Below are positions 37,667 through 47,899 of a stretch of DNA of 64,000 nucleotides, one piece after another. Position numbers and translations under genes: made by a program. Origin of the DNA: Cladocopium goreaui. Taxonomy: Eukaryota > Sar > Dinophyceae > Suessiales > Symbiodiniaceae. Position 1 is the first letter of the stretch; each line of letters begins with the position of its first letter. The stretch is taken from contig CAMXCT020002365.1 of assembly GCA_947184155.2 (NCBI GenBank), positions 38,980 to 102,979 on the forward strand, given 5' to 3'. The notes below the pieces were generated by a model. The model was not told the DNA's origin and ran no database searches. It saw nothing but the letters and a program-made list of their open reading frames with translations.

Positions 37667-39868
37667 ACATTTGGTGCGACTGAAAGCTGCGATGCTGTCT
37701 TGGTACGGTCATTTGGTGCGACTCACAGGTGCGACTTGTGTTTGGTACGGTCATGTGGTGCGACTGAAAGGTGCGACGCTTGTTTGGTACGGTCATGTGG
37801 TGCGACTCACAGTTGCGACGGTTTCTGGTTACGGACATTTGGTGCGACCGAAAGGTGCGACGGTGTTTTGGTACGGTCATTTGGTGCGACTCGAAGGTGC
37901 ACCATTTCTTTGGTACGGTCATTTGGTGCGTCTCACAGGTGCGACGTTTGTTTGGTACGGTCATGTGGTGCGACTGAAAGGTGCGCCGGTTTCTTGGTAC
38001 GGTCATGTGGTGCGACTGAAAGGTGCGACGGTTTTTTTGCTACGGTCATCTGGTGCGACTGCAAGCTGCGACTCTTCGTCTGCTACGATCATTTCCTGCG
38101 ACTCAAGGGTGCGACTCTTGGCTTGGTACGGTCATGTGGTGCGAATGCAAGGTGCGACGGTCTTTTGGTACGGTCATGTGGTGCGACTGAAAGATGCGAC
38201 GGTGTCTTGCGACGGTCATTTGGTGCGACTCACAGGTGCGACGTGTGTTTGGTACGGTCATGTGGTGCGACTGAAAGGTGCGACGCTTGTTTGGTACGGT
38301 CATGTGGTGCGACTCACAGTTGCGACGGTTTCTGGTTACGGACATTTGGTGCGACCGAAAGGTGCGACGGTGTTTTGGTACGGTCATTTGGTGCGACTCG
38401 AAGGTGCACCATTTCTTTGGTACGGTCATTTGGTGCGTCTCACAGGTGCGACGTTTGTTTGGTACGGTCATGTGGTGCGACTGAAAGGTGCGCCGGTTTC
38501 TTGGTACGGTCATGTGGTGCGACTGAAAGGTGCGACGGTTTTTTTGCTACGGTCATCTGGTGCGACTGCAAGCTGCGACTCTTCGTCTGCTACGATCACT
38601 TGCTGCGACTCAAGGGTGCGACTCTTGGCTTGGTACGGTCATGTGGTGCGAATGAAAGGTGCGACGGTCTTTTCGTACGGTCATGTGGTGCGACTGAAAG
38701 ATGCGACGGTGTCTTGCGACGGTCATTTGGTGCGACTCACAGGTGCGACGTGTGTTTGGTACGGTCATGTGGTGCGACTGAAAGGTGCGACGCTTGTTTG
38801 GTACGGTCATGTGGTGCGACTCACAGTTGCGACGGTTTCTGGTTACGGACATTTGGTGCGACCGAAAGGTGCGACGGTGTTTTGGTACGGTCATTTGGTG
38901 CGACTCGAAGGTGCACGATTTCTTTGGTACGGTCATTTGGTGCGTCTCACAGGTGCGACGTTTGTTTGGTACGGTCATGTGGTGCGACTGAAAGGTGCGC
39001 CGGTTTCTTGGTACGGTCATGTGGTGCGACTGAAAGGTGCGACGGTTTTTTTGCTACGGTCATCTGGTGCGACTGCAAGCTGCGACTCTTCGTCTGCTAC
39101 GATCACTTGCTGCGACTCAAGGGTGCGACTCTTGGCTTGGTACGGTCATGTGGTGCGAATGAAAGGTGCGACGGTCTTTTCGTACGGTCATGTGGTGCGA
39201 CTGAAAGATGCGACGGTGTCTTGCTACGGTCATTTGGTGCGACTCACAGGTGCGACGTGTGTTTGGTACGGTCATGTGGTGCGACTGAAAGGTGCACGCT
39301 TGTTTGGTACGGTCATGTGGTGCGACTCACAGTTGCGACGGTTTCTGGTTACGGACATTTGGTGCGACCGAAAGGTGCGACGGTGTTTTGGTACGGTCAT
39401 TTGGTGCGACTCGAAGGTGCACGATTTCTTTGGTACGGTCATTTGGTGCGTCTCACAGGTGCGACGTTTGTTTGGTACGGTCATGTGGTGCGACTGAAAG
39501 GTGCGCCGGTTTCTTGGTACGGTCATGTGGTGCGACTGAAAGGTGCGACGGTTTTTTTGCTACGGTCATCTGGTGCGACTGCAAGCTGCGACTCTTCGTC
39601 TGCTACGATCATTTGCTGCGACTCAAGGGTGCGACTCTTGGCTTGGTACGGTCATGTGGTGCGAATGAAAGGTGCGACGGTCTTTTGGTACGGTCATGTG
39701 GTGCGACTGAAAGATGCGACGGTGTCTTGCTACGGTCATTTGGTGCGACTCACAGGTGCGACGTGTGTTTGGTACGGTCATGTGGTGCGACTGAAAGGTG
39801 CGACGGTTTCTGGTTGCGGACATTTGGTCAACTGACAGGTGCGACGGTGTTTTGCTACGGTCAGTTCG
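37667..39868. repeat. Minisatellite: 39-bp monomers in 507-bp higher-order repeats
   Basis: The monomer is about 39 bp with cores TTGGTACGGTCAT and TGGTGCGACT. Thirteen diverged monomers form a 507-bp unit: a marker monomer (GTTTTTTTGCTACGG) starts at 38030, 38537, 39044 and 39550, giving steps of 507, 507 and 506. About 4.3 units are present. Because 39 is a multiple of three and the monomer lacks stops, long open frames exist in three registers including the reverse strand; these are artefacts. A 1-bp loss near 39293 shifts the frame without consequence, which argues against coding. Confidence 0.93.
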
Positions 39869-39883
39869 TACCGCACCGTACCT

Positions 39884-40221
39884 AGACTAGTTTTTTGCTT
39901 TCGTCAAAGCATTACTCTTCAGCTTAGCCAAATATGAAGCAAGTATAGGTATACTAGCTTTAAAGCAAAGAGTGCATTCCCAGAAGATACTGAAGTCTCA
40001 GATGATGGCTCGAAGAGCTGATGTTGAAATAATGGTATTCTACAGGTGCAGCTTGCTATTATTTTCATGGTATTTGTCATTTTAAAATAGACAGGTTTAC
40101 CAGGAAGATGCTGAATCGATTGTACGAGCGACACATACATAAATACAGCAATTCATAGGATGCCATTCAGCTCACCCTAAAGAAACAACATCACACAATT
40201 CGTGCCAGACGTGCTCATGCC
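39884..40221. other. Intergenic region
   Basis: Ordinary AT-rich sequence. I see no gene, motif pair or repeat. Confidence 0.5.
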
Positions 40222-40611
40222 ATGGATTACCGTTGCTTTCTGAGGGAAGTTCATTACAGAATCGTCGATGAGAACGAAGAGAACTGTCATCCTACTTCCT
40301 TTACATTGAAAGATGCAAGCAAACTTGCCAAAGTTGATGTTGGGACACCACTCTTTCAGCACGACAACCAACATTATACAATTGAAGGTTTGGTCCCAAA
40401 GAAAGAAGACCAGATACAGCTGACCAGAAAAGAACAGTCTTGGTTGCTTGTAGAAATTCCAATCGTGCCTGACTATCCAGAATATGCCTGGGCTGCACTG
40501 AGACCAGCACGAACAGTACCGTGGGAAAAACATGCTCAAGAGAGAAGTGAAAAGGCCAATGCTTCGCGTTATGAGATGGGTGAGAGGGGAGGTCCAAGTG
40601 AACCAATTTGA
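40222..40611 (+). CDS. Uncharacterised protein, 129 aa, possibly truncated
   Basis: Starts MDYRCFLREVHYRIVDE and contains KEDQIQLTRKEQSWLLVEIPIVPDYPEYAWA. No domain recognised. The last 20-30 codons run into sequence resembling the AlkB-gene fragment that follows (the AAAGGCCAATGCTTCG text also recurs at about 41134), so the natural C-terminus may have been replaced by a rearrangement. Confidence 0.4.
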   Translation: MDYRCFLREVHYRIVDENEENCHPTSFTLKDASKLAKVDVGTPLFQHDNQHYTIEGLVPKKEDQIQLTRKEQSWLLVEIPIVPDYPEYAWAALRPARTVPWEKHAQERSEKANASRYEMGERGGPSEPI

Positions 40612-40960
40612 TATCCTTTATATCAACAGAAAACATGCTTTGCCAGAGCAATTCCCATTGCGTGTGAAATTTCTTGCTGATGCATGAAAGAATGTAGCTG
40701 CAAAGTGCGAAAAAAAGCTCGCAATCTGCAGCAACATTCAAACTCTGGATGCAAGGTTTGAAGAACTTTGTCGCAGAAGTGGAGAAAGATAAAGGTTTCA
40801 ATCGACTGTCCGATCGAAAGGATTTCGATCGGGAAGTCGATTGAAAAGATGCAAAATCGTACTCTGGACAATTCCCGCCCTGCGGCAATTCAAAATAAGA
40901 ATGGGAGGCAAAAGACAGTTTCGGAAACAAATGCGTACAAGAATCCGTAGTTTGTTTACC
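40595..40960 (+). pseudogene. Fragment of the AlkB-gene C-terminal domain
   Basis: Aligns with 25285-25590 of the AlkB-like gene: NQFDILYINRKHALPEQFPLRVKFLADA then an in-frame TGA where the parent has a Ser codon, then AAKCE and a diverged remainder. The frame shifts further on. Two paired GTGATC motifs follow. Confidence 0.75.
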
Positions 40961-41042
40961 AGCTGGCTGATATGAGACTGATCGCTTCCCCATCCCAATG
41001 CGTTCGTTTCACCTTTCCGTACAATGGTCCAGATGACAGTCG

Positions 41043-41126
41043 GAGATCGGGAATGTTCGTGATCCGGGTCAAAAGGACAAGAATTTTCGAGATGCAAGTC
41101 GGTGATCGGGACTGTTCGTGATCCGG
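41043..41126 (+). promoter_or_regulatory. Two consecutive paired GTGATC motifs
   Basis: Pairs at 41043/41059 (first half-site GAGATC) and 41102/41118, 16 nt apart in both. Flanks match those at 37500-37582. Confidence 0.6.
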
Positions 41127-41129
41127 TTC

Positions 41130-42030
41130 GAAAGGCCAATGCTTCGTGTTAGGAATTTCATGCATTTCGAAAAAAAAAGAACATGTGCACTCAAGGGTCA
41201 GTCTTTTGGTTGTACCGGGTTAAACGCTGTCCGCATAAAAGTGCTCAAGATACCGCTTTCCAGTCGTTAGCGTATTTCGTTCTATATTGTTTGCATTCAC
41301 AGAAATATATACTGAATCCATCTTTTAAACTTTTGATTCATTAGCAAGTAAACATTTTGCCACTAATCTGCATTCGTGCAAATCTTTTGCTATGCTGTCC
41401 TGCAAGTCCATGCTTGCGGCATGGCCTTGCGGAGCAGTGCTGCAAATCAAGGCTCTAGACTCTGGACTCTGCTGCAGCAAATAGTAGCCAAAAAACTTGT
41501 CTGCTATTCGCTCCAGTCAGAGTCCTGGCTCCGGAGTTCGCGAATGAATAGCCGCAACTACCAGACCAAGCTGCTATGATATGGTGGACATTCGATGTTG
41601 TGGCTTCTGGAACTTCCAGAGGCTCCACCGCACCGGATGTGTTGCCTTAGCGCACTTATCTCCTGCTTCTATCTTCGGAATGAGACCGGCACAAGTTGTT
41701 CTCCACATTGCTAACATGTATGTGGTGATCTCCCTGAACTACGTCGTGTCTACACACAAATTTGGGCTGCAGAGACTACAATCTTTTCAAACGTAAAGGT
41801 ATTACGATTTATCCGTTTCTTTATTCTGTTTTATTCGATCACAGTACATTAGTCATTTTACGAACATAAATTAGTAAAGCTTGCCATCGCCCCTTCAATG
41901 CTGGCTGAGAAGGCATTAGTTTGAATATAGGATTGATGAGAGGAATTGCTTGGAAGCAGTCAAAGAATATAAAGAGTTTTCTTCAATGATGAGGTTGGAA
42001 TTGTCTTCATGCATCTTTTTATCTTGATTG
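41130..42030. other. Non-coding stretch
   Basis: Short frames at 41376-41579 and 41581-41796 have no recognisable content. Nothing else is supported. Confidence 0.45.
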
Positions 42031-42044
42031 AAATTGAGGTATCT

Positions 42045-42450
42045 ATTCCTGCGGAACATTCGAGACAACAAAGACCGAACTGGTCTGGTATTTGCTGCAA
42101 ACAACGCTCCGAAGGCATAGCTGGCAATTTGGACATTGCGCTTCTAATCAGAATTCCTTGACATCTTTGCAATGCATTACTGGATGGTTTCTTTTGACCA
42201 TCCAGTAGCGCCTTGCGTGGAAAACCTTGCGTGAAATTGTCTCCTAGCATAACCGTCGTGGAGATCTGTCGAATTTGCTGCTTGTACATGGAACTGCGAA
42301 CCAGGTTCATATCAAATAGCCGCAGAGGAATAAAGTAATTAAGCTGAAGTTCGCCCCCTCAATGATGGCTAAGAACGCATTAGTTAGAAAAGCGGATAAT
42401 GGAGAAGAATTCTATGGAAGCATTTGTAGGAACGTATGAACTTGGACATG
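42045..42450. repeat. Dispersed duplicated block, copy A
   Basis: Matches 43010-43390 with small indels. It contains a perfect 10-bp stem ACTGGATGGT/ACCATCCAGT (about 42178-42206) that is imperfect in copy B. The reverse strand has open frames in both copies with partly conserved translation (TVMLGDNFTQGFP, SSNALQR), but the reading is too short and variable to call a gene. Confidence 0.65.
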
Positions 42451-43009
42451 TGTTTGTTTTTTCCCAGTTCATGTTGTTTTAACTGACTTTGGCGGCTGCT
42501 GAGGCATTTATGTTCAGGAATGCTTGAGATCAAGGACTTGGGCATTCTTGAGCATTACATGCATGTTTTCTATGAAGAACTGAAACAATGCTGGTGCCTT
42601 GCATTTGAAGTTCAGACGCAATCTATATCCATGGACAGTGTTGCAGGCAAGACCATTTGGATACTGTTTGAACTTTTTGTCGGACACAGATGAATTTGGC
42701 ATCTATTCATTCTGATACTATCATGATTTTCTTTCCCAAGACGTGAATGTAATCTGCATTGGTTGAATTCTTTGCAATACATTGAGGCAAAATCATGAGA
42801 TGGTCTTTGTCGGCTGGAGCCTCATTGTATATTCACTTTGAATGAAACTCGGTTACTCCCCAACTTCGATCGACTCCTCAATCCGCGTCAACAGATCCGA
42901 GTACCTGCCGCGGAGCGCACAAACTGTACTCTGCAAGAGTAAGGATTCGATGCTCGTGGCTTGCATCTTGAACCAAGACGCACTCTACGTCCACCGAATG
43001 CGTTACCTT

Positions 43010-43400
43010 AGCGGAACATTCGAGGCGACAAGACCGAACTGGTTTGGTATTTGCTGCAAACAACGCCCCGAAGGCATAGTTGGCAATTTGGACAGTGTGC
43101 TTCTAATTAGAATTCCTTGAAATCTTTGCAATGCATTACTGGATGGTTTTTTTTGACCTTCCAGTAGCGCCTTGAAAGGAAATGCTGGAAAACCTTGCGT
43201 GAAATTGTCTCCTAGCATAACCGTCATGGAGATCTGTCGCATTTGCTGTTCATACCAAAATGGCCGCAGAGGAATAAAGTAATTAAGCTGAAGTTCGCCC
43301 CCTCAATGATGGCTAAGAACGCATTAGTTAGAAAAGCGGATAATGGAGAAGAATTGCATGGAAGCATTTGTAGGAACGTATGAACTTGTACATGTTGAGA
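43010..43400. repeat. Dispersed duplicated block, copy B
   Basis: Second copy of the block at 42045-42450, carrying about 10 extra bases near 43180 and lacking about 35 near 43250. The spacer between copies (42450-43010) is non-coding as far as I can see. Confidence 0.65.
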
Positions 43401-44030
43401 TTTGTTTCCGATGATTCTCTTTTGCAAGCTTTTTTTTTTCCCCGCTCACTTTGGCCGCAGGTGAGACATCTATATTCAGAGAGTTTTTGAGATCAAGGAC
43501 TGTTCCGCACCTCGTGCATGTCTCCAACAAAGAACTGAAAGTGGTCAATTTGTTTCTCCGAGATCCTTCATCTTTCCATTCTTTCTGATACTCTCATGAT
43601 TTTGTTTCACAAGATGTGGTCGGCAGACATGCAGCGCAACACAGAAGCGTTGTTGCTCTTGACCACTTCCGACTACATCTTTGCAAGATAACAGGACCCA
43701 ACTACCCAATCGGATCTGGAGCCTCGAAGACAAGGTCTTCCAGGAACTTCTCACCTGCAGGTTCCAACGACTTGAATCGAATCTCCTGCATCAGTGACTT
43801 TTTCGATTTCGTTACAAATTCAGGCATGACAACAGATGTACATTTTCTTGGCGTTCGAAGTCTGATGAGTCCAATCTCCGGATCAAAGCTTTCCTTCCTT
43901 TTTTCGCAGCACAAAATCTATTTGTGTCTACTAACTTTTTGAAAGCCATCATTGAGGGGGCGGCGGCCACTTTATCTTTATGATTTTCGGTCTTTTCTCT
44001 GCAAAAATGAACTCTTATCTTTTCTTGGCC
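43400..44030. other. Non-coding stretch
   Basis: Overlapping short frames on both strands without recognisable content. The final part (about 43935-44030) resembles the segment near 1130-1180. Confidence 0.4.
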
Positions 44031-44138
44031 TCTCTGCTTGTAAATGTTTTCTCTTCTCTGTTTCAGGCTCAGTTGAACTCTGATTCTCTGCTTGTAAATG
44101 TTTTCTCTTCTCTGTTTCAGGCTCAGTTGAACTCTGAT
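44031..44138 (+). repeat. 54-bp perfect tandem duplication
   Basis: Units 44031-44084 and 44085-44138 look identical. Each contains a 27-nt GTAAATG...TTTCAG stretch that has the form of a tiny intron, and 54 is a multiple of three. Confidence 0.85.
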
Positions 44139-44415
44139 GTCCTTTTTTTTGTGCAAGGCTGGAATTGGATGTTAGCCTTTTGTGGAGTTGTCCGGCGCTT
44201 CTTTCCTTTTGCTAGAAACCTTTAAATTAAATGAAAGGATGTTTGTAATCTGTCAGCTCTATCGGATGGCTCGCCACAAATTGAAACAAGCAACTGAGGT
44301 TCCTTAGATGGAGTACAGCGCATTTTGAAGTGTTCCACTAGCCTTGGTGCTATAAGAATGGGTTGGTTGTTTCTATCTTGAACATATACACATACTTCTA
44401 TCTTTTGATTGCATA

Positions 44416-44432
44416 AGACTATTTTTTGGTAC
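44416..44432. repeat. Solo fragment of the minisatellite monomer
   Basis: TTTGGTACGGTCATGTG matches the monomer core, 4.5 kb from the array. Confidence 0.6.
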
Positions 44433-45128
44433 GGTCATGTGTGGATTGAACGGTTGACCCTCAGATGAAGGCCACTTGGCTCCTGTCAAACGTCTTTGGT
44501 TGTTTTCCACGTGCCTCCTGTCACCATCATTTAAATCTTTGTTCTGGTTACCGGCCAGCGTCAGGCGGAGGCTTTACGTTCGAGGAAAAACATGACATTG
44601 GATAATTTTACAAACATTTGAAATGCTATCGCAAAGAGACGCTGTGAAAACAGAGATGGCCAAGTCAACACTTGCATCAACAGGAAAGTACTCCATTCTT
44701 TTCTGTTTTTGAATGCTTTGCTGATCGTATTGTTTGTTTTGTTTTCTTTTGAGGTTGCGACATTGAGTGGTTCACACAGGGACATATGTATGCTAAAAAA
44801 ACTAGCTTTGTTTTGTTCACAGGGAGAGAAGAGCGGACAGAAAAAAGTAATAGCCGACATAAGATTTTAAATGTGATCGCAAAGAGAGTGGATGTTGGTG
44901 AAAGTTATTTGTGTCTTTTTACATGATGTATCTGTTTTATTTCATTATTTTTGGCTTCAAAAATAAATGTTAGGGACACAATATTCGTTACCGAGACACA
45001 GACCTGTGTTACAAAGTCTTAAGCTGCCAGGAAACTCGCGAATTTACGCCCCCAGAAGAATTGAGGAGACAAGGCCTGAACCGCTCGTTCCATTCAAGTT
45101 TCTTTGCCTGTCTTGTCTCGTAGACGTG

Positions 45129-45264
45129 TAGGTACGTGGGAGCTCTTGGATGCCACCGGGCCCTTGGCAGCGCTGCACCAGCGGGTTCTGGAGGCTGGTT
45201 GCCAAGTGAATCCCGAGGGCAACCCCGTGAAAGCATTGTTCGCATTTATTCCCTCAGGAAATTG
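45129..45264 (+). pseudogene. GC-rich coding-like remnant
   Basis: Reads VGTWELLDATGPLAALHQ and on to AFIPSGN-stop with GC-rich third positions, unlike the AT-rich genes around it. It could be an exon fragment of an ordinary host gene moved here. No family recognised. Confidence 0.35.
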
Positions 45265-45578
45265 AGAGACCCGTAACTTTGAATACGCAATGGGTCTGCC
45301 AGTGCTTGGCTTCCCGTGATCAGCTTCGTCTGTGATCGGGTTGCCTGGCGCTGGTTTTCTCTTTGCTATAAACATTTATGGCAAGTATCAATTTGAAGCA
45401 GCTTTCCACTCTAAAAGAATATTGCTGAAGAATGGGTTTGTTGTTCTGGGTTTCCCGTGATCAGCGTTGTCTGTGATCGGGTTGCCCGGAACTGCTTTCC
45501 CTGAGAAATTAATTGAAAGAGTTTTCAAGCAACAATATGAACCAAGTAATTGTTTTGCTTGATATTGCTGTGATCTTC

Positions 45579-45902
45579 AAAATGATCAGCGCAGGCAACA
45601 GGAGAAGCAAAAAACACAAAATAACTTGCAAGTAGTTTCCTTTTTTTTTCACGATGTTGCTGTGATGTTGCGTGCGATGGGTAAGGGATCATTTGCAACC
45701 TCTTGCCCTCAATTTACCCGGAACTGCTTTCCTCCCTGAGAAAATGATCAGCGCAGGCAACAGGAGAAGCAAAAAACACAAAATAACTTGCAAGTAGTTT
45801 CCTTTTTTTTCACGATGTTGCTGTGATGTTGCGTGCGATGGGTAAGGGATCATTTGCAACCTCTTGCCCTCAATTTACCCGGAACTGCTTTCCTCCCTGA
45901 GA
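45579..45902. repeat. 162-bp tandem duplication
   Basis: Units start at 45579 and 45741 (AAAATGATCAGCGCAGGC) and are nearly identical, including a T8-9 tract. Confidence 0.85.
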
Positions 45903-47522
45903 AATTATTTCAAGCATTCAATGCCATGCTGCATTTTGAAAAAAAACAGGAGATGTGCACATAAAGATCAGTCTTTTGGTTTTACCTGGTCCATACCCGT
46001 CGCTTGGTCCTCTCCATGCTCCTGCCATTAGAGCTTCACCTTGCGGGCGATAGTCGACTGTTGGCCCTACTGCGCCCTTGCTTCTTTGTGTATGGGTGCG
46101 GGCTGCAAAATGCATTTTGAAAAAAAACAGGAGATGTGCACATAAAGATCAGTCTTTTGGTTTTACCTGGTTCAAAGCTGTCAGCATGAAAGTGTTCTAA
46201 ATAGAACTCTTAGTAGACAAGTTGTGCATTATGTGCCTTTTCATGCTCTGCAATGTGCGTATTATTTGTGCGATTGGGTAGTTTCCTTTTTTTTTGCTCG
46301 ATGTTGCTGTGATGTTGCTTGCGACGGTGAGACATCATTCCCAACGTCTATGCCCTCAATTTGCCCAGCGCGAACTGAAGTTATCTTACATTCAGGCAGA
46401 GTATTGATTGTAGCTTCCCTGCGTCCAGCAGTGCGGACAAAAAAAAGGCTTCCGAACAAACAGTGCTCGAAATTCAGGGGCACGCGGAACTTGGAACACA
46501 GGTGTTTTTGTCGGAGGAAAAACATAAGAGTGGACAATTTTACAAACGTTTTTGGCTGGAGAAGGAGAACATCGAGCATCTTAAATCGTTCTTCTGGTTA
46601 CCGGCCAACGTGAGACAAAAAAACAAAAACGTTCGAGGAAAAACATGACAATGGATAATTTTACAAACATTTGGAGAAATAGATTTTGTGCTGTTGGCAG
46701 TTTTTCCTTTTGCGATCTTCGAGGTCCTATTTTTTAGAGGCGCAAGATTTGAAACTGAGGTTTCTGAATGTGGCGTTTTGCTCGACGACGAGGGTTGAAG
46801 TCTGCATTCGCCTCGAGCGCAGGTTTCGCAAGTCGGTGTGGATGTGAATGGTGAATGTATGTCGATGTTTTTGGGAACAAAAAAATTGTTCAGCTATGGT
46901 TTGGTGGCCTTTCAGGCGCAAAGATTTGTTTCAGAGTAGTTAGCAGGTCCCAGTTGGGGAGGTAGGGAGGGTGGGCCAGGCTGCTCAAGCGAGCAGCTTG
47001 GAAAGAAACCGGTCATGTCTCCGACGATGATTTGTTTTTTAACAAGATGATGATTTTCCCAATGCATGTCGGAGAGCGGGTGTGTCCGTGATCCCTTTTC
47101 CATTGCCAGGGAAACTTTTCTGTATTCTGCAGTTTTATTCGAATGCGCCAGTTGGAAGAAACATTGTTATGCAAGCAATGTGCTGAGTGTGTTGTTTGTT
47201 TGTGACTTTGCTGTGTAGCTGCTGTTCCGAATGTGCATAATTTGTGCGTCTTTATCCCTCCTATAGTCTCAAGATTTTGGCTCTTTGTGGCGCCGATTTG
47301 TGACCTGTGACGATGAATGGAGCGATCAACGATGATCTTGCAAAGGCACTTGGTCTCCTTTTTTTTTTGTTTTTTTTATGCGAAACCTGTCAGGCTGCTA
47401 TCCTGAACAATTCGGTCTTCTACATTGGCAACCAAAGGTTGGTGGAGAGTCTGATACCCAGTTTATTTTTTCCATGCTGAGCTGATCGTATTTTGTCTTT
47501 TGTTTTATTTTGAGGTCATCAG

Positions 47523-47899
47523 ATGTTTGAATATCGTCGTCCCGCTCGGTGGTGTCCATTCCTGATTTGCAGCAACTACACTGTTTCAGGCTCAGTGGAA
47601 CTCATGCATTCGATGGTGAATACATTTTTTTTCAGATTTTGTCCCATGGAGGTCTACCTGGACGCTCCATGATTCTTGAGAGGGATGAGGGCTCCGACGG
47701 ATGGATCGCCTTTGAAGGCATTTATGACTCTGTCAAGTATGAATTCGACAGGCTCCGAGTTTGTTTCAAGTGTCCTGATGTTGGAGCATTGGATGATGGT
47801 TCGTTTCAGGGATGGTTTGTTAACAGAGCTGCCGATGGAGCTGAGCCCGACTGGGGCACTGCAACGATGTGTTGTCTTTCCCATTGGGAACGTGAATGA
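47523..47899 (+). CDS. Small split-gene family, unit 1 of copy 2, 118 aa (2 exons)
   Basis: Exon 1 47523-47615 (MFEYRRPARWCPFLIC...), intron 47616-47635 of only 20 nt (GTGAATACA...TTTCAG), exon 2 47636-47899. Here the intron is one base shorter than in units 2-4 and not a multiple of three, yet removing it restores exactly the same join (H-S-M then I-L-S-H-G-G). This is the strongest single support for the short intron. Exon 2 matches 1-257 of copy 1. Confidence 0.65.

Larger units (their letters stand above)
44560..47522. other. Patchwork of left-block repeat fragments
   Basis: Pieces match the left part of the duplication: about 44620-44710 matches 1280-1360; 45290-45360 and 45430-45620 match 1740-1830 and 2040-2230 (with paired motifs at 45316 and 45457); 46740-47520 matches 4070-5190. 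A further duplicated 60-bp piece is at about 45930 and 46112. The paired motif near 47060 is diverged. Confidence 0.65.

Noticed and set aside
37649..39835. 728-aa and 608-aa + strand ORFs and several reverse ORFs of about 136 aa
   Set aside because: All are registers of the 39-bp minisatellite, whose monomer lacks stops and whose length is divisible by three; a 1-bp loss passes through without consequence.
37667..39868. CRISPR-like regular repeats
   Set aside because: Monomers are contiguous with no unique spacers, and the DNA is eukaryotic.
41960..42310. 116-aa reverse-strand ORF
   Set aside because: Lies in a duplicated non-coding block; the second copy has indels, and all supported genes are on the + strand.
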